Shown here in pieces: positions 51,027 through 60,247 of a stretch of DNA of 64,000 nt (the stretch's first letter is position 1; the number at the start of each line of letters is the position of its first letter). The notes beneath the pieces are model-generated. The model was not told the DNA's origin. It saw nothing but the letters and a program-made list of their open reading frames with translations, and did no database searches. The stretch lies in the NCBI GenBank assembly GCA_963835085.1, contig CAWIED010000001.1, positions 3,224,001-3,288,000 of the forward strand, written 5' to 3'. This stretch comes from JBDIAG01 sp963835085. Its GTDB lineage: Bacteria > Actinomycetota > Actinomycetes > Actinomycetales > CAWJMD01. The position numbers were made by a program, and so were the translations under genes.

Positions 51027-51752
51027 GTGCTGAAACGCCCCGTGGTGATTGCCACCTCGCTTGTCGTCGTGGCCGGCTGCGGCCTGGCTGGCTGCTCCAG
51101 GTCCGCTTCCAGCGCCGCTTCGATGAGCAGGTCCGCCACGAACACTGAGTCTGCGACCGCCACCTCAACGGCCTCCACGGCATCGCCCACTCCTTCAGCG
51201 ACCGCCAGCAGCCGGCCTACCGCATCGAGCACCAGCAAGTCCGCGACAACGGGCGCGCACACCAGCACGCCGACAGCCACGAGCACGACGGCGAGGGGCA
51301 ACGCGACAGCGGGCAGCCAGCCTGGAAGTGCCGCAACGGTGACCTATCACAACAGCACCTTCGGCTTCACCGTGAAGGCCCCCAGCGGGTGGCAGCAGAA
51401 GGGACTGCGTGCCGGTGGCAAGGGCGCCGACTTCACCGGGCCCAACGGTGCCACCGCCGCGATCTACGGGTCGAACAACCTCGTCGGAGACAGCCCCGAA
51501 GGGATCTGCCAAGACCAGACGTCGGCGCTCACCGGCGACGGCGCCAACGCCACGTACACGATGTCGGGCAATCGCTGTTGGGTCACGTCGAGCCAGGCCG
51601 GCATCGGTCGTCAACTGGTGACGTGGACTGGCTCGGGAAGCCTCAACACCATCGACGTCAGCTACCCGCCAAATACCGGTGCCAGCATGACCTCGGTTGT
51701 GCAGCAGCTTGTTTCCGGGTTTACCCCGGGTGATCTGAGTACTGGGCACTGA
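51027..51752 (+). CDS. lipoprotein of unknown function with Ser/Thr/Ala-rich linker
   Basis: 241 residues from the GTG at 51027 (frame open to 50982). The signal peptide KRPVVIATSLVVVAGC ends in a VAGC lipobox, with another Cys close behind (GLAGC). Residues about 25-105 are a Ser/Thr/Ala-rich low-complexity linker, probably O-glycosylated or spanning the cell wall. The folded C-terminal half (YHNSTFGFTVKAPSGWQQKGLRAGGKGADFTGPNGATAAIYGSNN) resembles a small beta domain of the LpqN/PsbP kind, which is a guess. Starts 43 bp from pheA in divergent orientation. Confidence 0.8.
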   Translation: MLKRPVVIATSLVVVAGCGLAGCSRSASSAASMSRSATNTESATATSTASTASPTPSATASSRPTASSTSKSATTGAHTSTPTATSTTARGNATAGSQPGSAATVTYHNSTFGFTVKAPSGWQQKGLRAGGKGADFTGPNGATAAIYGSNNLVGDSPEGICQDQTSALTGDGANATYTMSGNRCWVTSSQAGIGRQLVTWTGSGSLNTIDVSYPPNTGASMTSVVQQLVSGFTPGDLSTGH

Positions 51753-51779
51753 GTGAGCCGCACCATTCCTGACGGCCCC

Positions 51780-53123
51780 TCAGTCAGACGGCGGGATGTT
51801 CTGGTTGTGCCGGAAGATGTTGGCGGGATCCCACGCCTTCTTGATCTGGCGAAGCCGCGCGAAGCGCGCCGGGTCGAAGGCCGTACGCACTCGCGATGCG
51901 CCCTCCGCTCCGATGTAGTTGAGATAGACGCGCCCGTTGGACCAGGGCTTCATAGCGCCGGCCAGTCGCCTGGTAAAGGCAATGTTCTCGGCATCGCCGC
52001 CAGGATCGGGCCACATCGACAGGTAGTGGATGCTGAGGAAGGCATGCCGATTGCCGAATGCTGTGGCCTCGTCCGGAACCCGGGCGATCGCTCCACCGCA
52101 GCAGGTCAAGATGATCTGGGTAAGTGGTGACGCCGGCGGGAAGGCGTGGGACACCAGGGCATCGATCGCCTCGTCCGGAAGGTCGTCGTAGAAGTCGGCG
52201 GTCCAGTAGTTACGCATCCCGGGGGGATTCGCCGGATCCAGCAGCTTCTGAAGCCGCACATACGGCATGGGGCCCACCAGGTTCGCGGCAGGCGGGCCGA
52301 ACTCGGTGAGTGGCGCGAGCGCGGTGCGACCGGCCTCCACCTCTCCGACGTAGCTGACCACAACACCCACACACGGCTGACCGCGAGCGGGCTCGGGGAC
52401 GAAGGGAGCGTCCGGCGCTGTGATCAGGGCGACGGCCGCGCCGACCTCGTCAGGCGCCTCGCGCATGACGTCGCGCCAGTTCCGCACCACCGGTCCGGCC
52501 AGCGCCGCCGGGTACAGGAGCATCCCGGCCAGGATGAGCGGGCCGACCGGAGCCAGCCGGAAGGTGAGTTCGGTGGCGATGCCGAAATTGCCGCCGCCGC
52601 CTCGGATGGCCCAGAACAAGTCTGGATTCTCGTCCTGCGACGCGGTCACGAGGTCGCCGGCGGCGGTAACGATCTCGGCGCCGAGCAGACTGTCGCACGA
52701 GTAGCCGAGCTTGCGCTCCAGCCAGCCGCTGCCGCTGCCCAGGGCAAGCCCCGCGACGCCGGTACTGGAGACCCGTCCGCCGGTCACTGCGAGACCGTGC
52801 TCCTGGGTGGCGGCGTCCAGCTGAGCCCAGCGGGTGCCACCGCCCACGCGCGCCGTAGCCGAGCCCGGGTCGACGATGACCTGGTCCAGGCCACGCAGGT
52901 CGACGCAGACGGCCCCGTCGGCCACGGCCGAACCCGTCACACCGTGGCCTCCGCCGTACACCGAGACCGTCAATCCGTCTGCCCAGGCGGCTCGCACCGC
53001 GGCGGCGACGTCGTGAGCGTCAGCGCACCTGACGATCCAGGCCGGGCGATGGTCGACGGTTGCGTTGAACACCTGACGGGCCGCGTCGTACGCGGGGTCG
53101 CCGGGGTAGATCGTGCCGTTCAT
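51780..53123 (-). CDS. FAD-linked (BBE-type) oxidase 1
   Basis: 447 residues from the ATG at 53123 (MNGTIYPGDPAYDAAR). A PCMH FAD domain: the flavin-linking histidine is in VYGGGHGVTGSAVADGAVCVDLRGL, and the phosphate loop is GGRVSSTGVAGLALGSGSGWLERKLGYSCDSLLGAEIV. The Cys of bicovalent flavoenzymes is absent at the second site, so single His attachment is expected. The C-terminal BBE segment is present (VYLNYIGAEG...YDPARFARLRQIKKAWDPANIFRHNQNI-like). It oxidises alcohols, sugars or alkaloid-like substrates with O2. It lies 52 bp downstream of the LuxR gene, same strand. Confidence 0.9.
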   Translation of the reverse strand: MNGTIYPGDPAYDAARQVFNATVDHRPAWIVRCADAHDVAAAVRAAWADGLTVSVYGGGHGVTGSAVADGAVCVDLRGLDQVIVDPGSATARVGGGTRWAQLDAATQEHGLAVTGGRVSSTGVAGLALGSGSGWLERKLGYSCDSLLGAEIVTAAGDLVTASQDENPDLFWAIRGGGGNFGIATELTFRLAPVGPLILAGMLLYPAALAGPVVRNWRDVMREAPDEVGAAVALITAPDAPFVPEPARGQPCVGVVVSYVGEVEAGRTALAPLTEFGPPAANLVGPMPYVRLQKLLDPANPPGMRNYWTADFYDDLPDEAIDALVSHAFPPASPLTQIILTCCGGAIARVPDEATAFGNRHAFLSIHYLSMWPDPGGDAENIAFTRRLAGAMKPWSNGRVYLNYIGAEGASRVRTAFDPARFARLRQIKKAWDPANIFRHNQNIPPSD

Positions 53124-53175
53124 AGATGCAGCATCCCCGCTGGGCAGGCAGCCCACCATCCCGCATTTGCGGGGG

Positions 53176-54246
53176 TCAGGGACCGTGCAACACCTCGCGC
53201 TCCAAGGCCGGCTGGACGTAATCGACGAAGATCCTTGCCACCACCTCCCCGCGGCTGTTCACGCCACACTTGCCGAGGACCGCCTTGACGTGGTCGCGCA
53301 CGGTGTGCAGGGACAGCCCCAAGTCGGTGGCGATCTCCTTGTCCGCAAGCCCACGAGACAGGTGCTCGACGATGCAGACCTCGCGGGGCGTCAGCCCCAA
53401 GCTTTCCATCGCCACCGGGATCAGGTCTGTAGGTCGGGCAGGTTCGATGATCAAGGCGACGACGTCATCGATCTCAGTGCGCGCCGCGCTCGCCCGGAAC
53501 CAAGACCCGGCGGCACCTCGCACCCGCGTACTCACGACCTGACCCGACGTGGCGGCACGCGCCTGCGCCACGAGCCCTGCCAGTAGCCCCGGAATGCGTT
53601 CACTGCGAGTTGCATCGAAAAGGGGGTCACTGCACACCTCGTCCAGAAGTCGACGGGCGTCCAGGGTGGCGTGAACCACTGTGCCGTCGCGATCGAGCAT
53701 CACTATCCCCGACCCAATCCCGGGCTCCGCCTGTGCGGCGGCGCACCGCTGGAGCATGGCCGCGATCGGCCGAACAAGATCCCGGACGCGAGCGATCTCC
53801 TCGGCGGCAAAGGGCTCACTGCGAAGAATGTGAGCGAATCCGCGGCATTGCCCACCTACGCGGAAGGCGACTCGAAGCTCATCGTGAAAGTGAACCGGAG
53901 CGAAGATGTCGAGATAACGTCGCGCTTGCTGCGCCTGCCCGTCAGTGGCTTGCACCAGGGTTCGGACCGGATCGTCAGCGCGCGCCAGGTCTGTGAACTT
54001 GTTGACGCCTGTCTCTGAGTACTCGGAGCGCCAGAAGTCCTCGCAGGTGTCAGCTGAGATGCCCTCCACCAGACCCGCAATCGGCAGGAGTGTCATCGGG
54101 TCTACGGGCAGGAGAGCAGCATTCGTGAAAGACACGACCTCATGGAGAGCGGCCATGGCCGCCCTGAGCGTGCTGGAAAGGCCAGGTTCTCGCGTGCCCG
54201 CATCGGTGAAGAACTTTGGTCCGGACAGTTCTGTAGGGGCCCCCAT
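53176..54246 (-). CDS. LuxR-family regulator paired with FAD oxidase 1
   Basis: 356 residues. The N-terminal ~270 residues have GAF-like secondary structure (VHFHDELRVAFRVGGQCRGFAHILRSEPFAAEEIARVRDLVRPIAAML) without a named sensor motif. The C-terminal HTH is clear: SLGLTPREVCIVEHLSRGLADKEIATDLGLSLHTVRDHVKAVLGKCGVNSRGEVVARIFVDYV. A paralogue with the same architecture is at 57532-58686, beside another FAD oxidase. It is upstream of the first oxidase in one transcription unit. Confidence 0.88.
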   Translation of the reverse strand: MGAPTELSGPKFFTDAGTREPGLSSTLRAAMAALHEVVSFTNAALLPVDPMTLLPIAGLVEGISADTCEDFWRSEYSETGVNKFTDLARADDPVRTLVQATDGQAQQARRYLDIFAPVHFHDELRVAFRVGGQCRGFAHILRSEPFAAEEIARVRDLVRPIAAMLQRCAAAQAEPGIGSGIVMLDRDGTVVHATLDARRLLDEVCSDPLFDATRSERIPGLLAGLVAQARAATSGQVVSTRVRGAAGSWFRASAARTEIDDVVALIIEPARPTDLIPVAMESLGLTPREVCIVEHLSRGLADKEIATDLGLSLHTVRDHVKAVLGKCGVNSRGEVVARIFVDYVQPALEREVLHGP

Positions 54247-54341
54247 CGAGACAGCCTACGAGCCATGGCTCTGTTATCGGTGGCTTTGTCACCCGATTTT
54301 GTGATGTGCGCCGACTGAGAGGAGCACCCGGCGCGACAGCC

Positions 54342-55745
54342 TCAGCCGTGCTGGCAGGGCGAAGCCCCGGCAGGGGCTCCGGCGCCGCTCAACCAGGTGG
54401 GCACGGCAAACTCCGGAAGCCGGCGCGGGTCGCCGACCGGGGCGTAGCGGCCGTCGACCAGGTGATACCCAAGCTGGGGCCCCTCGTCGACGATGCAGCG
54501 GACGGCTGCCACCAGGCGATCGACATCCTCCGACGACGATCCCACCCCGAGGCTGGCCCGCACGGCGCCCGCGGGCAGACCCAGCTTGGCCAGCAGCGGG
54601 TGGGCGCAGAACTTGCCGTCGCGCACGCCCACGCCGTACTCGGCCGACAGCACTGCGGCGAGCAGCCCCGGGTCGATGCCGTCGACCACGAAGGTCACCA
54701 CACCGATCGACGACACACTGTCGTCCCAGATTCGCACGACGCGAACCCCATCGACGGCCTTCAGCCCGCCCACCAGGCGCTCGCGGAGAGCGCTCTCGTG
54801 TACTTCGAGCGCACCGCTCGGCAGCTCGCTCAGGGCCTCGCACGCGGCGGCCAGCGCCACCGCACCGAGCACGTTGGGAGTCCCGCCTTCATGCCGGGCT
54901 GGGGCCGGGGCCCAGTCGACCTCGTCGAGCCGGACGTTGCGGACGGCGCCTCCACCGGCGAGGTAGGGCGCGGCTGCGTCGAGCCAGTCGCGGCGGCCCA
55001 CCAACGCCCCCACGCCGTACGGCGCGTAGAGCTTGTGGCCGGAGAGCGCGAGGTAGTCGATATCGCAACCGGCCAGATCGACCGGCTGATGCGGCGCCAG
55101 CTGGGCGGCGTCGACGCAGAGCCGGGCGCCGTGCGCGTGCGCCAAGTCGGCGATGGCCCGGATGGGCAACTGCTCCCCTGTGACATTGCTCGCGCCGGTG
55201 ACCGAGACGAGAGCAGCCGGAGCCTCGATCAGAGCGGCCTTCAGCCGGTCGAGGCTCTCAGCCAGTGAGGGAGCTGCGCCCACGATGCGGTGGTGGCCTC
55301 GCTGCCAGGGCAGCAGGTTCGCGTGGTGTTCGAGGTCGAAGACCACGACGTCACCCTGCTCGAAGGGCACGGCCGAGGCCAGCAGGTTGAGTGCGTCTGT
55401 GGTGTTGCGGGTGAAGACGACGACGTCGTCGTCACGGGCGCCCAGGAACCGCGCCACCACCTGCCGCGAGCCCTCGAACAGAGCGGTGCTGACCTGCGAG
55501 GCCCAGCCCGCTCCGCGGTGCACAGAGGCGTAGAACGGGCGCGCCTCGGCCAGCCGCGCCTCCACGTGGGCAAGCGCGGGAGCACTGGCTGCGTAGTCGA
55601 GATTCACGTAACGGCAAGTGTTTTCGCCATTCCTGCGGGTTGCCAGGGGAACCTGCAGGTCGGCCCCGGTCACCTCGAGCAACGGCGCGACGGTCTGCGA
55701 AGGGTGGGTTGAGATATGGCGATTCTGGTCGATGGTGATGCTCAT
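54342..55745 (-). CDS. class V aminotransferase, cysteine desulfurase/EgtE type
   Basis: 467 residues. The PLP lysine is in LALSGHKLYAPYGVGALVG. Other blocks are VNLDYAASAPAL, TRNTTDALNLLAS, FDLEHHANLLPW and LCVDAAQLAPHQP. A Cys is in RDGKFCAHPLLAKLG, where desulfurases have the mobile catalytic loop. This C-terminal region (RVSLGxGSSxEDVDRLV) is typical of SufS-like proteins with a C-terminal extension. No suf/isc partner or egt gene is nearby. Desulfurase, isomerase or lyase activities are all possible. Confidence 0.82.
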   Translation of the reverse strand: MSITIDQNRHISTHPSQTVAPLLEVTGADLQVPLATRRNGENTCRYVNLDYAASAPALAHVEARLAEARPFYASVHRGAGWASQVSTALFEGSRQVVARFLGARDDDVVVFTRNTTDALNLLASAVPFEQGDVVVFDLEHHANLLPWQRGHHRIVGAAPSLAESLDRLKAALIEAPAALVSVTGASNVTGEQLPIRAIADLAHAHGARLCVDAAQLAPHQPVDLAGCDIDYLALSGHKLYAPYGVGALVGRRDWLDAAAPYLAGGGAVRNVRLDEVDWAPAPARHEGGTPNVLGAVALAAACEALSELPSGALEVHESALRERLVGGLKAVDGVRVVRIWDDSVSSIGVVTFVVDGIDPGLLAAVLSAEYGVGVRDGKFCAHPLLAKLGLPAGAVRASLGVGSSSEDVDRLVAAVRCIVDEGPQLGYHLVDGRYAPVGDPRRLPEFAVPTWLSGAGAPAGASPCQHG

Positions 55746-56036
55746 CTGGGTACTCCCTCTGCTTCAGGGACCCGTAGGCCCGCGCTTGCCGGCACCGGAT
55801 TCGGTGCGGCCAGGTCGTCACCCGGGGCACCCCACCGCGGAGGAGGGTTGCCGGTCAGCAAGCCGGGGCTGTGCGCTGACACTCATGACCTATCCCGACC
55901 AGAGTGAGCGATGGACTCTGACCTGTCCACCGAAACGGACTCCTCGTCTCAATATATGGACATCCTTGGCAGGGCGGCAGCGCCCGGTAAGGTTGCCGTC
56001 ACTAGCAGTTGGGCAGGGAACTCACCGGAGGCAAAG

Positions 56037-56627
56037 TTGGCTCAGACCGTTCTCATCACTGGATCCACGTCTGCTGTCGGGCCTATGGCCGACGCAGTTC
56101 GTGCCGCAGGCGCAACGCCGATCGTGGCCCAGACTCCCGACGAGCTCACGGCGGCGATCGCCGACCTCGAGGAAGGCGGCTTGGAGTACTACATCCAGTT
56201 GCCCTCCAGCATTCGACCCTCTGGTTCTACGGTCACCAAGCGCGTCCACGAGTTTCTCGTCGAGGGGCTGCTCGAGCGTTACCGAGCCGCTGAAGTCGTG
56301 CTGCCGGTGCTGGCCGACACCGCCCGTGTCGTACTCGTGTCGGGCAACGTCAACACCGAGACCTCGGCCCCTGACGACCGGGCGGCCCGGCTTTCCCTCG
56401 TGCACGTGCTCAAGCACGCGATGCGCGCCGACAAGTCGTCGTCCACCTTCGACATCGAGGTTGCCGTGCCCAACACGGAGCCCGACGTCGTCGTGCGGTC
56501 GGTGCTGAACGGAACGCCCCTGGAGCCGGAGGAGACGGAGGCCCCGAAGGCTGCCGCGGTCGACCCGGGGCTTGACTACTTCAACTGGCGGATCGAGATG
56601 CTCGGCGCGATGCGGTCGGAGTTCTGA
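56037..56627 (+). CDS. conserved Rossmann-like protein of unknown function
   Basis: 196 residues if translated from the TTG at 56037, which has a GGAGG site directly ahead and gives MAQTVLITGSTSAVGPMADAVRAAGATPIVAQTPDEL. An ATG at 55911 would add 42 residues of low-complexity sequence. The start resembles a Rossmann beta-alpha-beta with a TGSTSAVG turn, but the SDR catalytic YxxxK is absent. Later stretches LVSGNVNTETSAPDDRAARLSLVHVLKHAMRAD are SDR-like helices. The C-terminus ends LDYFNWRIEMLGAMRSEF. Function unknown. Confidence 0.65.
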   Translation: MAQTVLITGSTSAVGPMADAVRAAGATPIVAQTPDELTAAIADLEEGGLEYYIQLPSSIRPSGSTVTKRVHEFLVEGLLERYRAAEVVLPVLADTARVVLVSGNVNTETSAPDDRAARLSLVHVLKHAMRADKSSSTFDIEVAVPNTEPDVVVRSVLNGTPLEPEETEAPKAAAVDPGLDYFNWRIEMLGAMRSEF

Positions 56628-56727
56628 GTCGACGGCTCAGCCGCGCCTCAGGCGCAGGGCCGAGGCGCGCTGAGGTTGCCGACAGCCGTCGAAGGCGGCG
56701 GCACCGACCGATCCTCGGAGACTGCAC

Positions 56728-57459
56728 ATGGCGACGACAGTGCTCGACGATGCCGCAGTAGAGCGGGTCCTGGTGATCTCGGCCCACCCCGACGACCACG
56801 ACTTCGGGGTGGCCGGCACCATCGCCGCCTGGGTCGCCTCAGGCATCGAGGTGACGATCCTTGTGCTGACAGACGGCCAGGCCGGCGGTTTCGACGAGAC
56901 CATCGACCGGGCCGAGATGCCCGGCATCCGGCACCGCGAACAGCGTGCCGCTGCAGCTGCGCTCGGGGTGAGCGACGTGCGTTTCGCGGGCTACGTCGAC
57001 GGCGAGCTGGAGCCGACGCTCGAGGTGGTGCGTGACATCGTCCGCGTGATCCGGCAGGTGCGTCCGCAGCGGATGGTGTTCCAGTCGTCGGTGCGCAACT
57101 ACGCGCGCATCGGCGGCTCGCATCCCGATCACCTGGCGGCAGGCGAGGCCGCCGTCCGGGCGCTGTTTCCGGCCAGTCGCAACCCTTTCGCGTTCCCCGA
57201 ACTGCTCGAACACGAGGGCCTGCCGCCGTGGACGGTGCCGGAGATGTGGGTGATGGCCCACAACGAGGTCAATCACTACGTCGATGTCACCGACTACCTA
57301 CCGGCCAAGCTGGCCGCGCTGCGCTGCCATGTGTCGCAGCACACCGACCAGGACCAGATCGCGACCTTCGTGCAGCAGTGGATGGCCCTTTCTGCCGCCG
57401 AGGCCGGCTTGCCTGAAGGTCGGTTCGCCGAAGTGTTCGCCGTCTACCCCTGCGGTTGA
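56728..57459 (+). CDS. PIG-L family N-acetylglucosaminyl deacetylase
   Basis: 243 residues of the LmbE/PIG-L zinc deacetylases. The zinc and catalytic motif HPDDHD is at 20-25 (SAHPDDHDFGVAGTIAAWV), and a second zinc ligand is in GGSHPDHLAAGEAAVRA. The known actinobacterial members are MshB (mycothiol precursor deacetylase) and Mca (mycothiol S-conjugate amidase); other PIG-L enzymes act on antibiotics and glycans. The short C-terminus and the neighbours do not single out one of them. It follows the unknown Rossmann-like gene on the same strand. Confidence 0.88.
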   Translation: MATTVLDDAAVERVLVISAHPDDHDFGVAGTIAAWVASGIEVTILVLTDGQAGGFDETIDRAEMPGIRHREQRAAAAALGVSDVRFAGYVDGELEPTLEVVRDIVRVIRQVRPQRMVFQSSVRNYARIGGSHPDHLAAGEAAVRALFPASRNPFAFPELLEHEGLPPWTVPEMWVMAHNEVNHYVDVTDYLPAKLAALRCHVSQHTDQDQIATFVQQWMALSAAEAGLPEGRFAEVFAVYPCG

Positions 57460-57531
57460 TGTCGAACGCGTACTCAGGCCGAGACCCGCGCCACATCAAC
57501 AGGTTTCACGTAGCCTGACGAGCATCGCAGG

Positions 57532-58686
57532 TCAGGCGTACCAGCCCGATGGGGTGAGCGCGCCGCCCATCCTCGGGACGTACTGGTCGAAGTAGATACG
57601 GGCGATCAACTCTCGGCGCGATCGGACGTCGGCTTTGTCGAAGACCGACTTGAGATGATCTTGAATCGTGTAGGACGACAGGTGGAGCGTCCTGGCGATC
57701 TCCTTGGTATCGACGCCCTGGAGTACGAGCTGGGTCACGTCGCGTTCGCGCGGGGTGAGTCCGAACGCCGCGACCACGAGTGCCACGATCTCCGGCGGCC
57801 GCGCCTCCTCGATGGTGATCACCACATCGCCGTCGCGGTCGCCGAAGGTGCTCAGCGGCCCGCCTTGCAGCACAAGCCACATCCCGGTCGCAGTGCGCAC
57901 CCGGCACCGCGGCAAGCCCTCGGTCTCGCCCCGCGCATAGCGGCGAGCGGCCCCGATGAGCGCGGCCACGGGCGACAGCGGGTCGCCATGCGCGGGACCG
58001 GTCACCAGCTGCCCGAGCCGGCGTTCGGCTGCGGGCGTCATCTGGGTGACCTGATTGTCGGGGCCGACGATGATCACCGCCGGACCGGCGCCGACCATGG
58101 ACACTCCGTCATCGACGACGTCGGCGAGCCGGGTGAGCAACCCGGCCCGGACTCCGTGGGCGAACGGAACCGCTAGGGAGGCAAGGAACTCGATCTCCGC
58201 CGCATCGAACGGCGGGTCATCGTCGCCGCGGAAGAGCGCCATCGCACCCCACACCTCGCGACCGTCGCGAAAGGCTAGCCGGGCCTCGTCGGCATAGCCG
58301 AAGTGCGGCCTCATGAAGGTGGCCATCCGGGTTGAGCGCTCGACCTCTCCCCCGGTGACGAGGTGAACCCCGGCTGCCGCGACCGTCGCGCGGGCGAGCT
58401 CGCTGAAAGTGGTCTCTTCGACAGAGCCGTACTCCAGCAGCCCGAACTCGTGATCATGACTATTGCGCGAGTGCAGATCGCCATACTTGCGGGCGCTGGT
58501 GAGGATGTGGGTGCTCGGATCATGCGTACCCACACACGCACTCACCCACGGCACGGCGCGCCTGACCGACAACACCGCCTCTTCGAGGAACGACTCGAGC
58601 TCCAGGCCGGCGCGGGCAACGACGCCTACGTCTTGGCGCACTCGCTCGGCAGTCAATGTCTGGCCCACATCAGCAGTGTCGCGCAT
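57532..58686 (-). CDS. LuxR-family regulator paired with FAD oxidase 2
   Basis: 384 residues. The C-terminal HTH is AAFGLTPRERDVTQLVLQGVDTKEIARTLHLSSYTIQDHLKSVFDKADVRSRRELIARIYFDQYVPRM, near-parallel to the paralogue at 53176. The N-terminal region (LESFLEEAVLSVRRAVPWVSACVGTHDPSTHILTSARK) looks like a GAF-type sensor. It is divergent from the second FAD oxidase gene with an intervening gap of about 150 bp, so it probably controls that gene. Confidence 0.88.
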   Translation of the reverse strand: MRDTADVGQTLTAERVRQDVGVVARAGLELESFLEEAVLSVRRAVPWVSACVGTHDPSTHILTSARKYGDLHSRNSHDHEFGLLEYGSVEETTFSELARATVAAAGVHLVTGGEVERSTRMATFMRPHFGYADEARLAFRDGREVWGAMALFRGDDDPPFDAAEIEFLASLAVPFAHGVRAGLLTRLADVVDDGVSMVGAGPAVIIVGPDNQVTQMTPAAERRLGQLVTGPAHGDPLSPVAALIGAARRYARGETEGLPRCRVRTATGMWLVLQGGPLSTFGDRDGDVVITIEEARPPEIVALVVAAFGLTPRERDVTQLVLQGVDTKEIARTLHLSSYTIQDHLKSVFDKADVRSRRELIARIYFDQYVPRMGGALTPSGWYA

Positions 58687-58833
58687 CTGAGCGCGCAGAG
58701 GTATCCCACATTTCTGGGTGGTGCGCTCCCCCAGAAGCGGCGTCTACCAAGTCCACAGCAGTTCGGGATAGTCCGCCGCCGCCGCAGCGTCGCAAGGTTG
58801 CCACCCGTCCACCACCTGAGGAAAAGGAACGCC

Positions 58834-60201
58834 ATGACCACTGCCCCAGACATCACACCCCTCACCGCCCTGGTCAGCGACTGCGAGATCCACCTTGCCG
58901 GCGACGCCGGCTACGACGCCGCGCGGATGCCGTGGAACGTCGCCATCGACCAGCGGCCGGCTGCGGTCGCCATCCCCCGCACCATCCACCAGGTGCAGGA
59001 CGTGGTGCGCGCCGCCGCGGCGGCCGGCCTGAAAGTCGCACCCCAGAGCACCGGTCACGCGGCGGCCGCCCTTGCCGAACGCCCCTTGGACGATGTCGTT
59101 CTCGTGCGTCTGTCCGAGCTGACCGGTGTCTTGGTCGAGCCGACCACTGGCACGGCGAGAATTCTCGGCGGCACCCTGTGGCGCGACGTCATCGACGCCG
59201 CCACCGCGCGGGGCCTGACCGCGCTGCACGGCTCGTCGCCGGACGTGGCCGTCGTCGGTTACGTCCTCGGCGGAGGCTTGTCGTTCTACGGGCGCCTGCA
59301 CGGGGTGGCCGCCAATTCGATCCGGTCAGTCGAGGTCGTGACCGCCGACGGCAGCCTGATCAGAGCGTCGGCAACCGAGTATCAGGAACTCTTCTGGGCG
59401 GTCAGGGGTGGCGGGGGCAACTTCGGCGTCGTCGTGGCTATCGAGCTCGAACTGCTGCCCTACCCCGACGTCGTCGCCGGCATGCTGCTCTGGGATCGCG
59501 AGCGCGCCCCCGAGGTCGTGCGCCGCTGGGTCGAATGGAGCCGTACGGCCCCGGAGAGCGTCACCACCTCGCTGCGAGTGATGAGCTTTCCCCCAATCCC
59601 CGAGCTGCCCCCGTTTCTGTCGGGGCGCGACATCGTCGTCATAGACGGTGCAGTCGTAGAGACGGATGAGCGGACGGCCGAAGTGCTCGAGCCATTGCGT
59701 GCCCTGGCACCGGAACTGGACACCTTCGGTCGCATTCCCTCGGCGGCCTTGCTCGATGTGCACATGGACCCGCCCGGGCCGTCGCCGGTGGTCGGCGACC
59801 ATTGCGTTCTCGGAGAGCTTGACGACGCGGCGGTCGAGGCCTTCTTGGCTCAGGTCGGGCCGGGAACCGGGAGCGGTCTCATTTTTGCCGAACTGCGCCA
59901 GCTCTCAGGAGCTTTCGCGCGGCCGAGCGCCGGGGGCGGAGTGCTCAGCTCAGTGGACGGCGAATACGCGCTGATGTGCGTCGCAACGGCGCCCACCCCT
60001 CAAGCCGTTGTCGAAGGCCGGGTCGCGGCCTTCTCTGCGGTGCGGGCGATGAGCCGCTGGTCGCAGGCCGGCTTGGTGCCGACCTTCACCGAGACCCGGG
60101 TTCAGGCGAGCCGCTTCTACGGCGCCGACCTGGCCGAACTGTGCCGGATCCGGGATGCGGTCGACCCGAACCGGCTCTTCGTGGCAAACCATCCCCTCTG
60201 A
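58834..60201 (+). CDS. FAD-linked (BBE-type) oxidase 2
   Basis: 455 residues from the ATG at 58834, with GAGGAAAAGGAA just upstream; the longer open frame overlaps the LuxR gene. The FAD-attaching histidine is in KVAPQSTGHAAAALAERPLDDVVLV. The pyrophosphate segment is LHGSSPDVAVVGYVLGGGLSFYGRLHGVAANSI, where the bicovalent Cys is again missing. AVRGGGGNFGVVVAIELEL and the C-terminal RIRDAVDPNRLFVANHPL complete the family. It is divergent from its LuxR partner. A substrate cannot be assigned. Confidence 0.9.
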   Translation: MTTAPDITPLTALVSDCEIHLAGDAGYDAARMPWNVAIDQRPAAVAIPRTIHQVQDVVRAAAAAGLKVAPQSTGHAAAALAERPLDDVVLVRLSELTGVLVEPTTGTARILGGTLWRDVIDAATARGLTALHGSSPDVAVVGYVLGGGLSFYGRLHGVAANSIRSVEVVTADGSLIRASATEYQELFWAVRGGGGNFGVVVAIELELLPYPDVVAGMLLWDRERAPEVVRRWVEWSRTAPESVTTSLRVMSFPPIPELPPFLSGRDIVVIDGAVVETDERTAEVLEPLRALAPELDTFGRIPSAALLDVHMDPPGPSPVVGDHCVLGELDDAAVEAFLAQVGPGTGSGLIFAELRQLSGAFARPSAGGGVLSSVDGEYALMCVATAPTPQAVVEGRVAAFSAVRAMSRWSQAGLVPTFTETRVQASRFYGADLAELCRIRDAVDPNRLFVANHPL

Positions 60202-60217
60202 GCTTGCCACGGCGCGC

Positions 60218-60247
60218 GCCCGGCTCCACGCTCTCGTGGAGCCGGGC
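60218..60247 (+). terminator. terminator after FAD oxidase 2
   Basis: Perfect 13-bp arms GCCCGGCTCCACG (60218-60230) and CGTGGAGCCGGGC (60235-60247) with the loop CTCT, then TCGTTG. It starts 17 bp after the oxidase stop and is a good transcription end. Confidence 0.75.
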
